The notes under the pieces: generated by a model
What the model saw: the letters and a program-made list of their open reading frames with translations, nothing else
Told to the model about the DNA's origin: nothing
The model's database searches: none
Program-made: the position numbers and the translations under genes
In this document: one piece after another, positions 40,001 to 42,965 of the stretch
Position numbering within the stretch: the first letter of the stretch is position 1
Layout: every line of letters begins with the position of its first letter
Assembly (NCBI GenBank): GCA_037783415.1
Contig: JAZGTN010000059.1
Location: forward strand, 62,001 to 126,000
Source: Leptasterias polaris
Taxonomy: Eukaryota > Echinodermata > Asteroidea > Forcipulatida > Asteriidae
Reading direction: 5' to 3'
Length of the DNA stretch: 64,000 bases

Positions 40001-41515
40001 GTGGTGCCCATTGATGGTTGTGTTTCACGTTTAAGATTAAAACATGCCAGGTGTGCCAATTAAAAGATGCCAGGTGTGCCAATTAAAAGATGCCAGGTGT
40101 GCCAATTAAAAGATGCCAGGTGTGCCAATTAAAAGATGCCAGGTGTGCCAATTAAAAGATGCCAGGTGTGCCAATTTGTGATTTGGCAATTGTTTACCAA
40201 TTAATTACTTCAGGCGTGGTGCCCAGTAATAGTTGAGGTCACGTTTACATTGAAAAGAAGCCATGTTGGCCAAATATGTTGGGTGTGTTTTACGCCCAAC
40301 AATTGTGGGGATCAGGTGTATCCCATGCTCTTTTTTAAGTGTGTGACTGTTTTTCGGCATCCTCCACAATTTATGTTTTGGCAATAAAAAAAGTTTACGG
40401 AGGCTGTGTATAACTGTATAACTGTGTCAAATCTGTGTATAACTCATTTATAGTGACCTGAGCTTCAATTTTCTGCTTGATCCCAACGGTTCTGTTGCAG
40501 CAAAAGTAAAGTGTAGGTCGACCAGAGGACGGCTTAAGGCTCAATATTTGTTCATTTAAAAAGGACAAAACTAGGAACGCACAATGTCACTCACTTTTGT
40601 GGCAAGGAATTTGAGAGCTTTGCCAACATTTTCCATCTTTTGGACTCTGAGAGTGCCTTTATTTGGCCGACCCAGTTTTTCACCAGAGATGATTTCCAGT
40701 AGTTTGAGAAGAACTTTGCCATCTTCCAAGTCAACAAAGAGGTCTTTCACACGTAGACTTGCCTGTCAAGAAACAAATGTAAGAATTGTTGTTGGTGTTA
40801 ACTTACTGTATCATGTGTCGGATACTGCAACAATCAAATACTGCCATGGGATGTACTGTTGCAGGCGGGTGTGGTAGCTAGCAGAAAGTGTTATTTGTAC
40901 AAGTAGGCCACCCTCCCCTAGTATAGAGCACCCCCCCCCCCCCCCCACACCAAGAATTGAGGACAACTGTATCCCTTGAAGTTTTAGACTACAATCCTTG
41001 TCATGACTCACTGGACCCCCTGCGGTCCGGGGTCCAGCTGGGGTGGTCACAATTTAATTATTATTATAGGCCTACTCATCATTCTGATTTATTCAGTCAA
41101 GAATGCATCTAACATACAACAATACAAGAAAGGCAAGAACAACTATTAGAATCAGATGACAAGACAAACCCATTTTAAAATGGCCAGGATTAAGTGAACG
41201 AAGACAATGTGTGAAAACCTACATCAATCCTATCTTAAAACGCAAAAAGAATCCTAAAAAATAAATCTTAAATGATAACATTGGGAAGGAGAGTGGGGGA
41301 CGGGAAGGGTATGTTTATTTTCAGGTGGCCCTGAAGCAATATATCAAGATTCAAGCTGTCAAAGGTCAAAGGATGAACCTAACCTTCTCCAAGAATGAGT
41401 TGACCCACTTGGTAAATGTCTTCTTTTGTATCTTGATGCGTTCCTCTTGTAAAGCTTGTATACGCCCCTTCTCAAATGATGAAGCTGCTTGTGCAGTAGA
41501 TTGAGGGTTAGCCAT
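931..41515 (-). CDS. SPTBN5: beta-heavy (beta-V) spectrin, 5' 44 coding exons, gene runs off left edge
   Basis: Apical membrane-skeleton protein that crosslinks actin and pairs with alpha-spectrin under the plasma membrane. Forty-four coding exons join in one frame (6,936 nt, 2,312 codons) with GT-AG junctions throughout. Order: two calponin-homology domains forming the actin-binding domain (residues 1-265), first repeat with the beta-spectrin signature TVEKPPK (about 320-328), then roughly 17-18 triple-helical repeats of about 106 residues. An SH3 domain (about 837-893) interrupts the fifth repeat, as in Drosophila karst and nematode sma-1; conventional beta-spectrins lack it. The family is about 4,000 residues with about 30 repeats and a C-terminal PH domain, so roughly the second half, including PH, is outside the window. 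The ATG at 41,515 was chosen because it opens the conserved pre-CH1 segment and follows a good acceptor. Exon boundaries were read by eye and may be off by a codon in places. Confidence 0.93.
1626..1890 (+). repeat. SINE family A, diverged, tail missing
   Basis: Begins GGCGTGTAGTGGGCAAACTG with the tRNA-like A and B boxes (GGTTTGAGTCC), followed by a diverged body. The 3' tail is absent. Lies in the intron between spectrin coding exons 43 and 44. Confidence 0.7.
1980..2070 (-). CDS. SPTBN5: spectrin coding exon 43
   Basis: Residues 2228-2258. Helix C followed by [12 protein letters not shown], entering the next A helix. Phase 0 end. Confidence 0.88.
2341..2545 (-). repeat. SINE family D with repeat-bounded tRNA-like core
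   Basis: Minus strand GCGGTGGTCTAGTGGTAAGA (A box) and B box GGTTCGAATTGC. The unit is bounded by inverted copies of ACTGAGTATACAGTGCTTTA and ACCCACATCAGTGTATCGG. A piece of the same end recurs near 36,890-36,960. Confidence 0.6.
2902..2996 (-). CDS. SPTBN5: spectrin coding exon 42
   Basis: Residues 2197-2228. [19 protein letters not shown] is the loop between helices B and C. Phase 2 end. Confidence 0.88.
3574..3704. mobile_element. small inverted-repeat element, family M7
   Basis: Ends TGGGCTTGATTTCACAAAGC and GCTCTTTGTGAAATCGGCCC are inverted repeats, about 130 bp, no coding capacity. A relative is at 18,093-18,274. Confidence 0.6.
3780..3884 (-). CDS. SPTBN5: spectrin coding exon 41
   Basis: Residues 2162-2196. 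[20 protein letters not shown] is the family-wide KKHEDFEK motif. Phase 0 at both ends. Confidence 0.92.
4574..4723 (-). CDS. SPTBN5: spectrin coding exon 40
   Basis: Residues 2112-2161. [18 protein letters not shown] is a helix C. Phase 0 at both ends. Confidence 0.9.
4764..4860 (+). repeat. SINE family A, head fragment
   Basis: Only the tRNA-like head and the following ACACTTGTGTCCTT segment are recognisable, in the intron just upstream of spectrin coding exon 40. Confidence 0.55.
5083..5286 (-). CDS. SPTBN5: spectrin coding exon 39
   Basis: Residues 2044-2111. [19 protein letters not shown] is an A helix. Phase 0 at both ends. Confidence 0.9.
5727..5854 (-). CDS. SPTBN5: spectrin coding exon 38
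   Basis: Residues 2001-2043. [19 protein letters not shown] is a helix C. Phase 0 end. Confidence 0.9.
5922..6293 (-). repeat. SINE family A
   Basis: Minus-strand copy. Tail (TAGATAGCGCTTTATC) at the low end and tRNA-like head ending CACTCGGCCATGACACAC at the high end, with body and B box (GACCGGGACTGGAACCC) visible. Confidence 0.75.
6478..6629. mobile_element. small inverted-repeat element, family M8, at a spectrin donor site
   Basis: GGCTGCTACAGCTACGGCTA at one end and TAGCCATAGCCGTAGCCG at the other, with a conserved centre AAGGATGTCCTATACTTCAA. Its terminal TTAAGGC-like bases overlap the gtaaggc donor of spectrin coding exon 37. Confidence 0.65.
6630..6792 (-). CDS. SPTBN5: spectrin coding exon 37
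   Basis: Residues 1947-2001. [20 protein letters not shown] is a B helix. The intronic part of its donor (gtaaggc) coincides with the terminus of a small inverted-repeat element (6,478-6,629). Phase 1 end. Confidence 0.9.
6880..7240 (+). repeat. SINE family B, tRNA-body-tRNA arrangement
   Basis: Two tRNA-like segments (B boxes AGTTCAAATCC at about 6,940 and GGTTCAAATCC at about 7,212; the second also has A box TACCTCAGTTGATAGAG) flank a body with CTTGGGTGTGATCCCTGGCT and TGAATGGCTTCTGACTGGCA. Both are followed by GTCAATTTTT, suggesting a dimeric unit or two head-to-tail insertions. Confidence 0.65.
7339..7453 (-). CDS. SPTBN5: spectrin coding exon 36
   Basis: Residues 1908-1946. [20 protein letters not shown] is a helix C. 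Phase 0 end. Confidence 0.88.
7948..8093 (-). CDS. SPTBN5: spectrin coding exon 35
   Basis: Residues 1860-1908. [20 protein letters not shown] matches the B helix. Phase 2 end. Confidence 0.87.
8270..8452 (-). CDS. SPTBN5: spectrin coding exon 34
   Basis: Residues 1799-1859. [20 protein letters not shown] is an A helix. Phase 0 at both ends. Confidence 0.9.
8553..8971 (-). repeat. SINE family A, near full length
   Basis: Minus-strand copy with an (AAT)n tail at 8,555, CGCGCATATCTGTCACTCAG, full body and head ending CTCAGCCACGACACGCC. One of the most complete copies here. Confidence 0.8.
9047..9160 (-). CDS. SPTBN5: spectrin coding exon 33
   Basis: Residues 1761-1798. [20 protein letters not shown] continues the B helix. 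Phase 0 at both ends. Confidence 0.87.
9766..9882 (-). CDS. SPTBN5: spectrin coding exon 32
   Basis: Residues 1722-1760. [19 protein letters not shown] is a canonical A helix. Phase 0 at both ends. Confidence 0.92.
9990..10142. mobile_element. small inverted-repeat element, family M8
   Basis: CCGAATTGGCGGCTACAGCT and GCCATAGCCGCCAATTCAGA ends, same centre as the copy at 6.5 kb. It sits about 28 bp below spectrin coding exon 31. Confidence 0.65.
10170..10370 (-). CDS. SPTBN5: spectrin coding exon 31
   Basis: Residues 1655-1721. [20 protein letters not shown] is a helix C. Phase 0 at both ends. Confidence 0.9.
10489..10675 (-). CDS. SPTBN5: spectrin coding exon 30
   Basis: Residues 1592-1654. 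[20 protein letters not shown], then EMQWMKE, spans helices C and A. Phase 0 end. Confidence 0.88.
10946..11073 (-). CDS. SPTBN5: spectrin coding exon 29
   Basis: Residues 1550-1592. [20 protein letters not shown] is a B helix. There is no long open frame of its own; supported by splice sites, phase and repeat pattern. Confidence 0.87.
11495..11758 (-). CDS. SPTBN5: spectrin coding exon 28
   Basis: Residues 1462-1549, the longest exon read here (264 nt). [20 protein letters not shown] is a helix C. Phase 0 at both ends. Confidence 0.9.
11951..12097 (-). CDS. SPTBN5: spectrin coding exon 27
   Basis: Residues 1413-1461. [17 protein letters not shown], then [19 protein letters not shown], is highly typical of spectrin repeat helices A and B. 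Phase 0 at both ends. Confidence 0.92.
12132..12478. mobile_element. inverted-repeat element, family M5
   Basis: TATAGACGATGTGACCTGTG at one end; the other end reads TAACATGGTCTATA after TGTAAACAAAGG. Subterminal TGTTTACA and GCCCGGCAGGAA recur in the copy at 24.7 kb. Confidence 0.55.
12870..13086 (-). repeat. SINE family A, head and part body
   Basis: Minus-strand head ending CGCTCGGCCACGACACGCC with the B box. The body diverges below about 12,950 and is preceded by a 27-base poly-T run near 12,700. Confidence 0.65.
13560..13683 (-). CDS. SPTBN5: spectrin coding exon 26
   Basis: Residues 1371-1412. Helix C followed by [13 protein letters not shown] of the next A helix. Phase 0 end. Confidence 0.9.
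13765..13935 (-). repeat. non-LTR element 3' tail fragment
   Basis: Minus strand ends AATAAATGTTTATTGAATTG then (AATTG)n, the same style of short-period tail as the LINE at 19 kb. The body is unrecognised. Confidence 0.4.
14215..14510 (-). repeat. SINE family B
   Basis: Minus strand: body (GTGATCTCTGGCTACACAGC, TGAATGGCTTCTGACTGGCA) followed by a tRNA-like part GGGGCTAGATAGCTCAGTTG, B box GGTTCAAGTCC. The tRNA part resembles an elongator tRNA with a 13-base intron-free anticodon arm, but the cloverleaf is imperfect. Confidence 0.7.
14521..14660 (-). CDS. SPTBN5: spectrin coding exon 25
   Basis: Residues 1325-1371. [20 protein letters not shown] corresponds to the spectrin KRHEDFE...QDEKL motif. 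A 37-bp duplication starts 7 nt upstream of its acceptor. Phase 2 end. Confidence 0.88.
14668..14742. repeat. 37-bp direct duplication beside a spectrin acceptor
   Basis: CAAGAACTCATGAATCAACC then AGGGCTGGATAAACAA occurs twice in tandem, beginning 7 nt upstream of the coding exon 25 acceptor. Confidence 0.85.
15295..15372 (-). CDS. SPTBN5: spectrin coding exon 24
   Basis: Residues 1299-1324. [20 protein letters not shown] resembles the spectrin FNREAD motif. Two donors overlap (GG gtgtaa and GGT gtaagt); only the second keeps the downstream frame. Confidence 0.85.
15440..15695 (-). repeat. SINE family C, diverged, 3' neighbour of a second copy
   Basis: Shares AATTATTCTAGGGAAAACCC, AGTCCCTACCTGA and GGAAGGAAGTTTCAGTTTTA with the copies at 15.7 and 35.0 kb. 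Tail (ATTTATTC)n at the low end. The tRNA-like head is damaged. Confidence 0.65.
15697..15972 (-). repeat. SINE family C, best copy
   Basis: Minus-strand head GGCGGTCAGGTTGGTGTAGT (A box) and B box GGTTCGAATCC, body with CTGGAATAATTCTCTGGGG, tail (AAAT)n at 15,697-15,733. Confidence 0.75.
16288..16992. mobile_element. inverted-repeat element, family M3, about 705 bp
   Basis: ATAGACTGTGCAAGTCTCGC and GCGAGACTTGCAGTCTATA are inverted ends. No transposase-like frame. Relatives at 23.7, 25.7, 32.9 and 35.7 kb. Confidence 0.6.
17121..17280 (-). CDS. SPTBN5: spectrin coding exon 23
   Basis: Residues 1245-1298. [20 protein letters not shown] is a helix C with the conserved tryptophan. Phase 0 end. 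Confidence 0.9.
17394..17768 (-). repeat. SINE family A
   Basis: Minus-strand copy with tail TAATATAGCGCTTATTC at the low end and head ending CACCCAGCCATGATACA at the high end. Substantially diverged. Confidence 0.7.
17801..17928 (-). CDS. SPTBN5: spectrin coding exon 22
   Basis: Residues 1203-1245. [19 protein letters not shown] is an A helix and [15 protein letters not shown] the B helix. The donor gttagt is weaker than most; phase 2 is required by the next exon. Confidence 0.85.
18093..18274. mobile_element. small inverted-repeat element, family M7
   Basis: Ends GGGCCCAGTTTCATACAGCT and GCTCCATGAAATTGAGCCC, with inner CTTAAGCA/TGCTTAG words. Same family as 3,574-3,704. Confidence 0.6.
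18645..18804 (-). CDS. SPTBN5: spectrin coding exon 21
   Basis: Residues 1149-1202. [19 protein letters not shown] is a helix C. Phase 0 end at gtaagt. Confidence 0.9.
18975..19831 (-). pseudogene. 5'-truncated CR1-like LINE, reverse transcriptase C-terminus and 3' tail
   Basis: The frame from about 19,831 to 19,178 encodes the thumb and C-terminal part of a non-LTR reverse transcriptase: [40 protein letters not shown] and [12 protein letters not shown]. The catalytic palm is missing, so it is dead on arrival. The 3' end at about 18,975 carries the ATAAAACCGAAATG/(AAATG)n tail typical of such elements. The frame is intact over about 215 codons, suggesting a fairly young insertion. Confidence 0.75.
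19985..20349. mobile_element. long-arm inverted-repeat element, family M2, copy 1 (365 bp)
   Basis: AATAAGCCATTTGCGAGTTA and its reverse complement bound arms of about 130 bp each that include the AGACTATCGAGACAGTTGCT region. A CTTT tetranucleotide occurs on both sides and may be a target duplication. No coding capacity. Confidence 0.75.
20386..20577 (-). CDS. SPTBN5: spectrin coding exon 20
   Basis: Residues 1085-1149. [20 protein letters not shown], then [20 protein letters not shown], matches repeat helices A and B. Phase 2 end. Confidence 0.9.
20773..21255. mobile_element. TTAA-flanked inverted-repeat element, family M11
   Basis: TTAA on both sides (20,769 and 21,256). Ends ATAGGGGCTTCAA and TTGGAGCCCCTCT are inverted repeats, with a second inverted pair CAAGTCTCTAACCTCAC / GTGAGGTTAGAGACTTG inside. 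TTAA targets are typical of piggyBac and Kolobok superfamilies. Confidence 0.6.
21466..21722 (-). CDS. SPTBN5: spectrin coding exon 19 (repeat 6)
   Basis: Residues 1000-1085. [20 protein letters not shown] is a helix C. Highly charged. Phase 2 end. A 157-bp inverted-repeat element abuts the acceptor (21,733-21,888). Confidence 0.9.
21731..21890. mobile_element. inverted-repeat element, family M6, next to a spectrin acceptor
   Basis: CCGATCCATTAAGCCCCACC and its complement CGGGGCTTAATGGATCGG bound a 157-bp near-palindrome containing inverted GACCAATCACAGCCGCGAAA blocks. Only 8-10 bp from the acceptor of spectrin coding exon 19. Confidence 0.6.
22542..22958. mobile_element. diverged relative of the TTAA-flanked element
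   Basis: AGAGAAGCTTCGAGGTCAAA at the low end and TTGACCTTGGAGCTCCTC, followed by TTTAA, at the high end; inner CAAGTCTCTTGCCTCTC resembles the 20.8-kb copy. Confidence 0.45.
23215..23355 (+). repeat. SINE family B, 3' part
   Basis: GGCTTCTGACTGGCACCACC, then a tRNA-like GATAGCTTAGTAGGTGGAGC and B box GGTTCAAATCC, then CTAGTCGAATTTTTCTTTT. Confidence 0.65.
23744..23865. mobile_element. short family M3 element
   Basis: ATAGACTGTGCAAGTCTTGC then ACGTATTCGAACATT, with the inverted GTTTGAATACGTGCAAGAG about 90 bp later. A compact deletion form. Confidence 0.5.
24056..24234 (-). CDS. SPTBN5: spectrin coding exon 18 (repeat 5 resumed)
   Basis: Residues 940-999. [20 protein letters not shown] resumes the spectrin-repeat pattern after the SH3 insert. 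Phase 0 end. Confidence 0.9.
24682..24900. mobile_element. inverted-repeat element, family M5
   Basis: TATAGACGATGTGACCTCTG at the low end and TGTAAACAGAGGTCACAACT at the high end, with GCCCGGCGGAAC inside. It ends only about 36 bp below spectrin coding exon 17. Confidence 0.55.
24936..25179 (-). CDS. SPTBN5: spectrin coding exon 17 (SH3 core and basic segment)
   Basis: Residues 859-940. [20 protein letters not shown] holds the SH3 WW ligand pair, the glycine-rich turn and FVPANYV. It is followed by about 40 residues dominated by Lys/Arg/Val. The donor (AAGTT then gtgagt) is in phase 1. Confidence 0.93.
25663..26130. mobile_element. family M3 element, about 470 bp
   Basis: CTGTGTAAAGTCTCACATGT at one end and GCTAGACTTGCACAGTCTAC at the other. 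Internal GGTCCCAACCTTATGGAGTT matches the 16.3-kb copy. Confidence 0.55.
26178..26387 (-). CDS. SPTBN5: spectrin coding exon 16 (acidic segment and start of SH3)
   Basis: Residues 789-858. An acidic stretch rich in Glu/Asp/Val (about 803-835) precedes the first SH3 strands, where [16 protein letters not shown] carries the ALYDY-like motif. Phase 0 at both ends. Confidence 0.92.
26748..26957 (-). CDS. SPTBN5: spectrin coding exon 15 (repeat 5, first part)
   Basis: Residues 719-788. [19 protein letters not shown] is the A helix of the repeat that is then interrupted by the SH3 insert. Phase 0 at both ends. Confidence 0.92.
27107..27310. repeat. two copies of a roughly 125-bp unit
   Basis: ATTGACTTTACTGGTTTGAG, then GCCTCCTCCCCAAACAAACA, repeated with about 90 percent identity by eye. 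Confidence 0.75.
27443..27594. repeat. four perfect copies of a 38-bp unit
   Basis: GTACTCATTTCCTACAATCA then CAGGGCAGTAGATGAAGA, four times without interruption, in the intron 28 bp below spectrin coding exon 14. Confidence 0.92.
27622..27822 (-). CDS. SPTBN5: spectrin coding exon 14 (repeat 4)
   Basis: Residues 652-718. [20 protein letters not shown] is a canonical spectrin helix C. Phase 0 at both ends. Confidence 0.92.
28264..28571. mobile_element. inverted-repeat element, family M12
   Basis: GGGCTCGAATTTAACACTGG and CCCCAAATTCGAGCCCC form the ends. About 305 bp, non-coding. Confidence 0.5.
28612..28973 (-). repeat. SINE family A
   Basis: Minus-strand copy with (AAT)n, TATAGTGCTTTATCACACC tail, body, and head ending CACTCTGCCATGACATGCC. 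Confidence 0.75.
29202..29379 (-). CDS. SPTBN5: spectrin coding exon 13 (repeats 3-4)
   Basis: Residues 592-651. [19 protein letters not shown] is a canonical repeat A helix. Phase 0 end with donor gtaagt. Confidence 0.9.
29530..29590 (-). repeat. SINE family A, tail fragment
   Basis: AATAATACACAGTTCACATA then TAGCGCTTTTGACACC matches the family A tail. The adjoining head-like words at 29,628-29,650 are in the opposite orientation, so this is a rearranged fragment. Confidence 0.4.
29737..30101. mobile_element. long-arm inverted-repeat element, family M2, copy 2 (365 bp)
   Basis: Nearly identical to copy 1 over its whole length, including the centre TACACAATTCTGAATGGATG. No matching flanks were seen. 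It abuts a SINE A body. Confidence 0.75.
30102..30378 (-). repeat. SINE family A, tail removed, abuts an inverted-repeat element
   Basis: Body and head (ending CGCTCGGCCACGACGCATC) are present, beginning abruptly at the TTTACAAGGTGCTGTG point right next to the 365-bp element at 29,737-30,101. Confidence 0.7.
30684..30892 (-). CDS. SPTBN5: spectrin coding exon 12 (repeat 3)
   Basis: Residues 523-592. [19 protein letters not shown] matches the typical repeat B helix (LLxRH). No long continuous open frame marks it; identified from splice sites and repeat pattern. Phase 2 end. Confidence 0.88.
31210..31258. repeat. (AAAC)n-like microsatellite
   Basis: Tandem AAAC/GAAC tetramers in a spectrin intron. 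Confidence 0.8.
31610..31831 (-). CDS. SPTBN5: spectrin coding exon 11 (repeats 2-3)
   Basis: Residues 449-522. [20 protein letters not shown] is a spectrin helix C followed by the next repeat's start. Phase 0 at both ends. Confidence 0.9.
31886..32037. mobile_element. near-palindromic element, family M4
   Basis: CCTTGCACAACGCGCAGCTC and CGCATTGTGCAAGAGG ends, with CCGCCATTTTGGGAGTCAA and its diverged complement inside. A second copy is at 42.2 kb. Confidence 0.55.
32179..32313 (-). CDS. SPTBN5: spectrin coding exon 10 (repeat 2)
   Basis: Residues 404-448, beginning [15 protein letters not shown], the conserved tryptophan of a spectrin-repeat A helix. Phase 0 at both ends. Confidence 0.9.
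32945..33060. mobile_element. family M3 fragment
   Basis: ACTGTGCAAGTCTCGCGCAT matches the family end. No convincing partner end is visible. Confidence 0.35.
33110..33335 (-). CDS. SPTBN5: spectrin coding exon 9 (repeat 1)
   Basis: Residues 328-403. [20 protein letters not shown] is strongly conserved in repeat 1. Its first bases and acceptor are copied three more times in the upstream intron (see the array at 33,298-33,866). Phase 0 at the end. Confidence 0.92.
33298..33866 (-). repeat. tandem copies of a spectrin acceptor plus exon start
   Basis: A unit of about 95 bp carrying ttgaag/GTATGCTGAGCGAGCTA, meaning the acceptor and first coding bases of spectrin coding exon 9, recurs four times: the real site at 33,298-33,391, then about 33,392-33,486, 33,680-33,783 and 33,784-33,866. 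The array is split by a 192-bp insertion (33,484-33,675). The outer copies are decoy acceptors. Confidence 0.75.
33484..33675 (-). mobile_element. foldback insertion with hammerhead-like core, possibly Penelope-derived
   Basis: Flanked by a 9-bp duplication ACATTTATC (33,475-33,483 and 33,676-33,684). AGAGAGGTTTGCGGTAACAC and its complement form arms of about 40 bp. Minus-strand centre reads CTGAAGA, a 7-bp hairpin (CGATCAG/CTGATCG), then AAACGTTGAG. This resembles hammerhead-type motifs known in Penelope-like elements, but stem I is poor. Confidence 0.5.
33955..34142 (-). CDS. SPTBN5: spectrin coding exon 8 (linker and repeat 1)
   Basis: Residues 266-328. Ends with the beta-spectrin signature TVEKPPK, which continues as YAERANIE in the next exon. 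This region is near the alpha-spectrin dimer nucleation segment. Donor gtgagt, phase 2. Confidence 0.9.
34190..34925 (-). repeat. SINE family A split by a 339-bp inverted-repeat element
   Basis: Tail and lower body at 34,190-34,429, upper body and head at 34,769-34,925. The two halves join correctly if the element at 34,430-34,768 and one copy of its 9-bp flank are removed. Confidence 0.75.
34430..34768. mobile_element. inverted-repeat element M10 inserted in SINE A
   Basis: TAGCCTTTTGTCAAGGCCAT and its complement bound 339 bp. Flanks CCAGCACGC and CCCGCACGC differ at one of nine bases, consistent with a 9-bp target duplication. A decayed relative lies near 38,795-38,970 (CGCGGGCCAGTAGCGAAGCT and following). 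Confidence 0.6.
34945..35355. mobile_element. family M8 element split by SINE C
   Basis: Left half CTGGCTGCAGCTGTTACTAA and GACCTCCTATGCTTCAACAC; right half CATGACCATCAAACCACAGC and CTAATTCAGACATGGCTTAA. SINE C lies between. Confidence 0.55.
35015..35296 (-). repeat. SINE family C inserted in a small inverted-repeat element
   Basis: Tail (GAAAT)n at 35,015-35,035, body and degraded head (TGATCTGAACCGGGGTCTTG). Splits a family M8 element whose halves lie at about 34,950-35,014 and 35,297-35,350. Confidence 0.7.
35385..35497 (-). CDS. SPTBN5: spectrin coding exon 7 (end of CH2)
   Basis: Residues 228-265. [16 protein letters not shown] is the terminal helix of CH2 and closes the actin-binding domain. 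Ends in phase 0. Confidence 0.92.
35688..36050. mobile_element. family M3 element
   Basis: TATAGACTGTGCAAGTCTCC at one end and GGAAGTTCAAATACGTACGA then GACTAT at the other, with TGGGACCAACTTGTTCC near the second end. Confidence 0.5.
36410..36525 (-). CDS. SPTBN5: spectrin coding exon 6 (CH2)
   Basis: Residues 189-228. [19 protein letters not shown] matches the conserved CH2 segment of beta-spectrins. Ends in phase 1. Confidence 0.92.
36526..37356. other. spectrin intron, mostly unannotated
   Basis: A/T-rich. Contains only a short family D end near 36,890-36,960. Confidence 0.5.
37357..37437 (-). CDS. SPTBN5: spectrin coding exon 5 (CH2)
   Basis: Residues 162-189. [20 protein letters not shown] is the CH2 signature. 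Completes a glycine codon with exon 4 and ends in phase 2. Confidence 0.92.
38007..38077 (-). CDS. SPTBN5: spectrin coding exon 4 (start of CH2)
   Basis: Residues 139-162. [15 protein letters not shown] begins CH2. The exon is short (71 nt) and the family frame differs from the longest open frame here; splice phase fixes the frame. Ends in phase 2. Confidence 0.9.
38078..38794. other. spectrin intron, nothing seen
   Basis: No coding pattern or repeat recognised between coding exon 4 and the decayed M10 piece. Confidence 0.5.
38795..38970. repeat. decayed half-copy of element M10
   Basis: GTAGCGAAGCTATGAGGTAT, TTTTCCATCATG and CTGAATTATTCA follow the same order as the inner part of the 34.4-kb element. 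Confidence 0.4.
39028..39141 (-). CDS. SPTBN5: spectrin coding exon 3 (end of CH1)
   Basis: Residues 101-138. [18 protein letters not shown] is the diagnostic C-terminal helix of CH1. Phase 0 at both ends; donor gtaagt. Confidence 0.92.
39200..39295 (+). repeat. SINE family B, body fragment
   Basis: GGAAACTGACTAGTTAAGGT and CTGCTTCCCAGGTTGTATCA match the family B body. No tRNA-like end remains. Confidence 0.45.
40044..40181. repeat. six copies of a 23-bp unit in a spectrin intron
   Basis: ATGCCAGGTGTGCCAATTAA then AAG, perfect copies at 40,044, 40,067, 40,090, 40,113, 40,136 and 40,159. Looser copies of GGTGTGCCAA and GGCGTGGTGCCCA spread over 39,870-40,220. Confidence 0.9.
40595..40762 (-). 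CDS. SPTBN5: spectrin coding exon 2 (CH1)
   Basis: Residues 45-100. [17 protein letters not shown] and the following [11 protein letters not shown] are core CH1 sequence contacting actin. Phase 0 at both ends; donor gtgagt. Confidence 0.92.
40763..41383. other. spectrin intron, poly-C tract only
   Basis: A poly-C run at about 40,931-40,946. Otherwise unique A/T-rich sequence. Confidence 0.5.
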
Positions 41516-41516
41516 T
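41384..41516 (-). CDS. SPTBN5: spectrin coding exon 1 (ATG, start of CH1)
   Basis: Residues 1-44. The acceptor is followed by one untranslated base and the ATG at 41,515. [15 protein letters not shown] is the opening of the first calponin-homology domain of beta-spectrins. Ends in phase 0 at a gttagg donor. Confidence 0.92.
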
Positions 41517-42197
41517 CTGTGTCAAAACAAATACATGATGGAATTTAATGCTTTTACAGAAACACATTACATTTACAAAAACAATTTATTTATAAGTCAC
41601 CATCTTTCTAGACAGTTAACCCGTTATTAAATCAGTTCACCTCAATACTGTTGGTATGTCTTATGTATTGGAGACAGAAGTGCAGTATAAATTAATGTTA
41701 ATGAATGTATACTGTATGTTACCATTTGTGCACTTCCAGCTCCTTAATCTCCCCCAATCACTTATCAAGAGGATAGACCCCTTACAAGACAGCCAGCGCT
41801 CAGGAAAAACAATGGAAACACTCACTATGTGTACGCACCACGCATTATAACTATCAGCCAAGCAAAGGTCATCGTTTGACCTCTATGGGAGCGCTGTTGA
41901 GTTTGTGACATCATATATGTAAGGGGGTCTATCGGATGGCAGCCTTGTTGTCATCACCAAGATCAAATACAATCAAATCCTCTAGTTTCAAAACAGTTTT
42001 TTTAATTCATATAAAAAAAATATCAAACTCACCACTGAAACTTCATTAATTAGATTTTCAGTTTCAATTTTTATGAAAACACTGACAACTGGAAATGGCA
42101 TACTTTGCCTTTGGCATTATGTTTATTTTATTGTGGCAACACAAATAAGCAGTCAAGATTTCTGTTTAAATTTTTTTTTTCAACATTCAAATCCTGA

Positions 42198-42348
42198 CCC
42201 ATTGCACAATGTGCAATGCAAATCCGCACAATGCGCGTCTACCATTTCCACCATTTTGGGAGTCAATTCCCTTACAATTTGACTCTCAAAATGGCGGACT
42301 GGATAGGTGCATGCATGTAAGTGCGCTGCACATTGTCAACTCTCGAGT
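42198..42348. mobile_element. near-palindromic element, family M4
   Basis: ATTGCACAATGTGCAATGCA start, then CCATTTTGGGAGTCAATTCC and its complement CTCAAAATGGCGGACTGGAT, ending GCGCTGCACATTGT. Sits in spectrin intron 1. Confidence 0.55.
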
Positions 42349-42589
42349 AGTGGTGATTGTGGATTGGACTGCAACTTAACTGCTACTGGCTGCTAGTGGC
42401 TAGTGTAGTGCTACTCTACCAGGTTCGTTACGATAGCGGAACAAACATCACCAAGTTCTGGAGAAGTGCTACATGGAAGCCAGCCATACAGCCCCATAGT
42501 ACCAGTAAAGGGAGAACAGTGTATTGACACTGCACGCTGTGCATGCTTTGTGCTTTGAGACTACAGAACCACCTTCCTACAAACCATGA

Positions 42590-42965
42590 TTAACCAACTT
42601 CAGTGGACCACACTTAAGAACAGAGTGCAAAGGACAAGGTACGATGAACAGGAACATGAACAACCTGGTTGACATCCCACAAACATTTCCGACATTCCTA
42701 GGGTCAATTCTTTCAAAATCTTTAGGTCCTGGAACAATCTCCCTCATGACCTGATCATACTGTGCATCCCATACTAGTTTTAAGCAGGGTGAACAGTCAG
42801 TTCAGCTTCGCTAAGCCAGTCTGAGTTGTTTTTAGCTGCACTCTATGTTCACTGTTCACCCACCTGCACTTAATCCACACCCTGGCAAGTGGCATGCACA
42901 CAGCAACCACAGGTAATTTCTTTTACAGATGGTGGACTTTAGTCTAAGTAAAGGAAGAAGAAGAC
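42590..42965 (+). pseudogene. decayed LINE C-terminus and 3' UTR
   Basis: A broken frame gives RVNSFKIFRSWNNLPHDLI, close to the R-x-x-x-F...xxWNxLP motif ending many Jockey/CR1-type ORF2 proteins, with stops afterwards and a GGAAGAAGAAGA tail. Confidence 0.4.
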
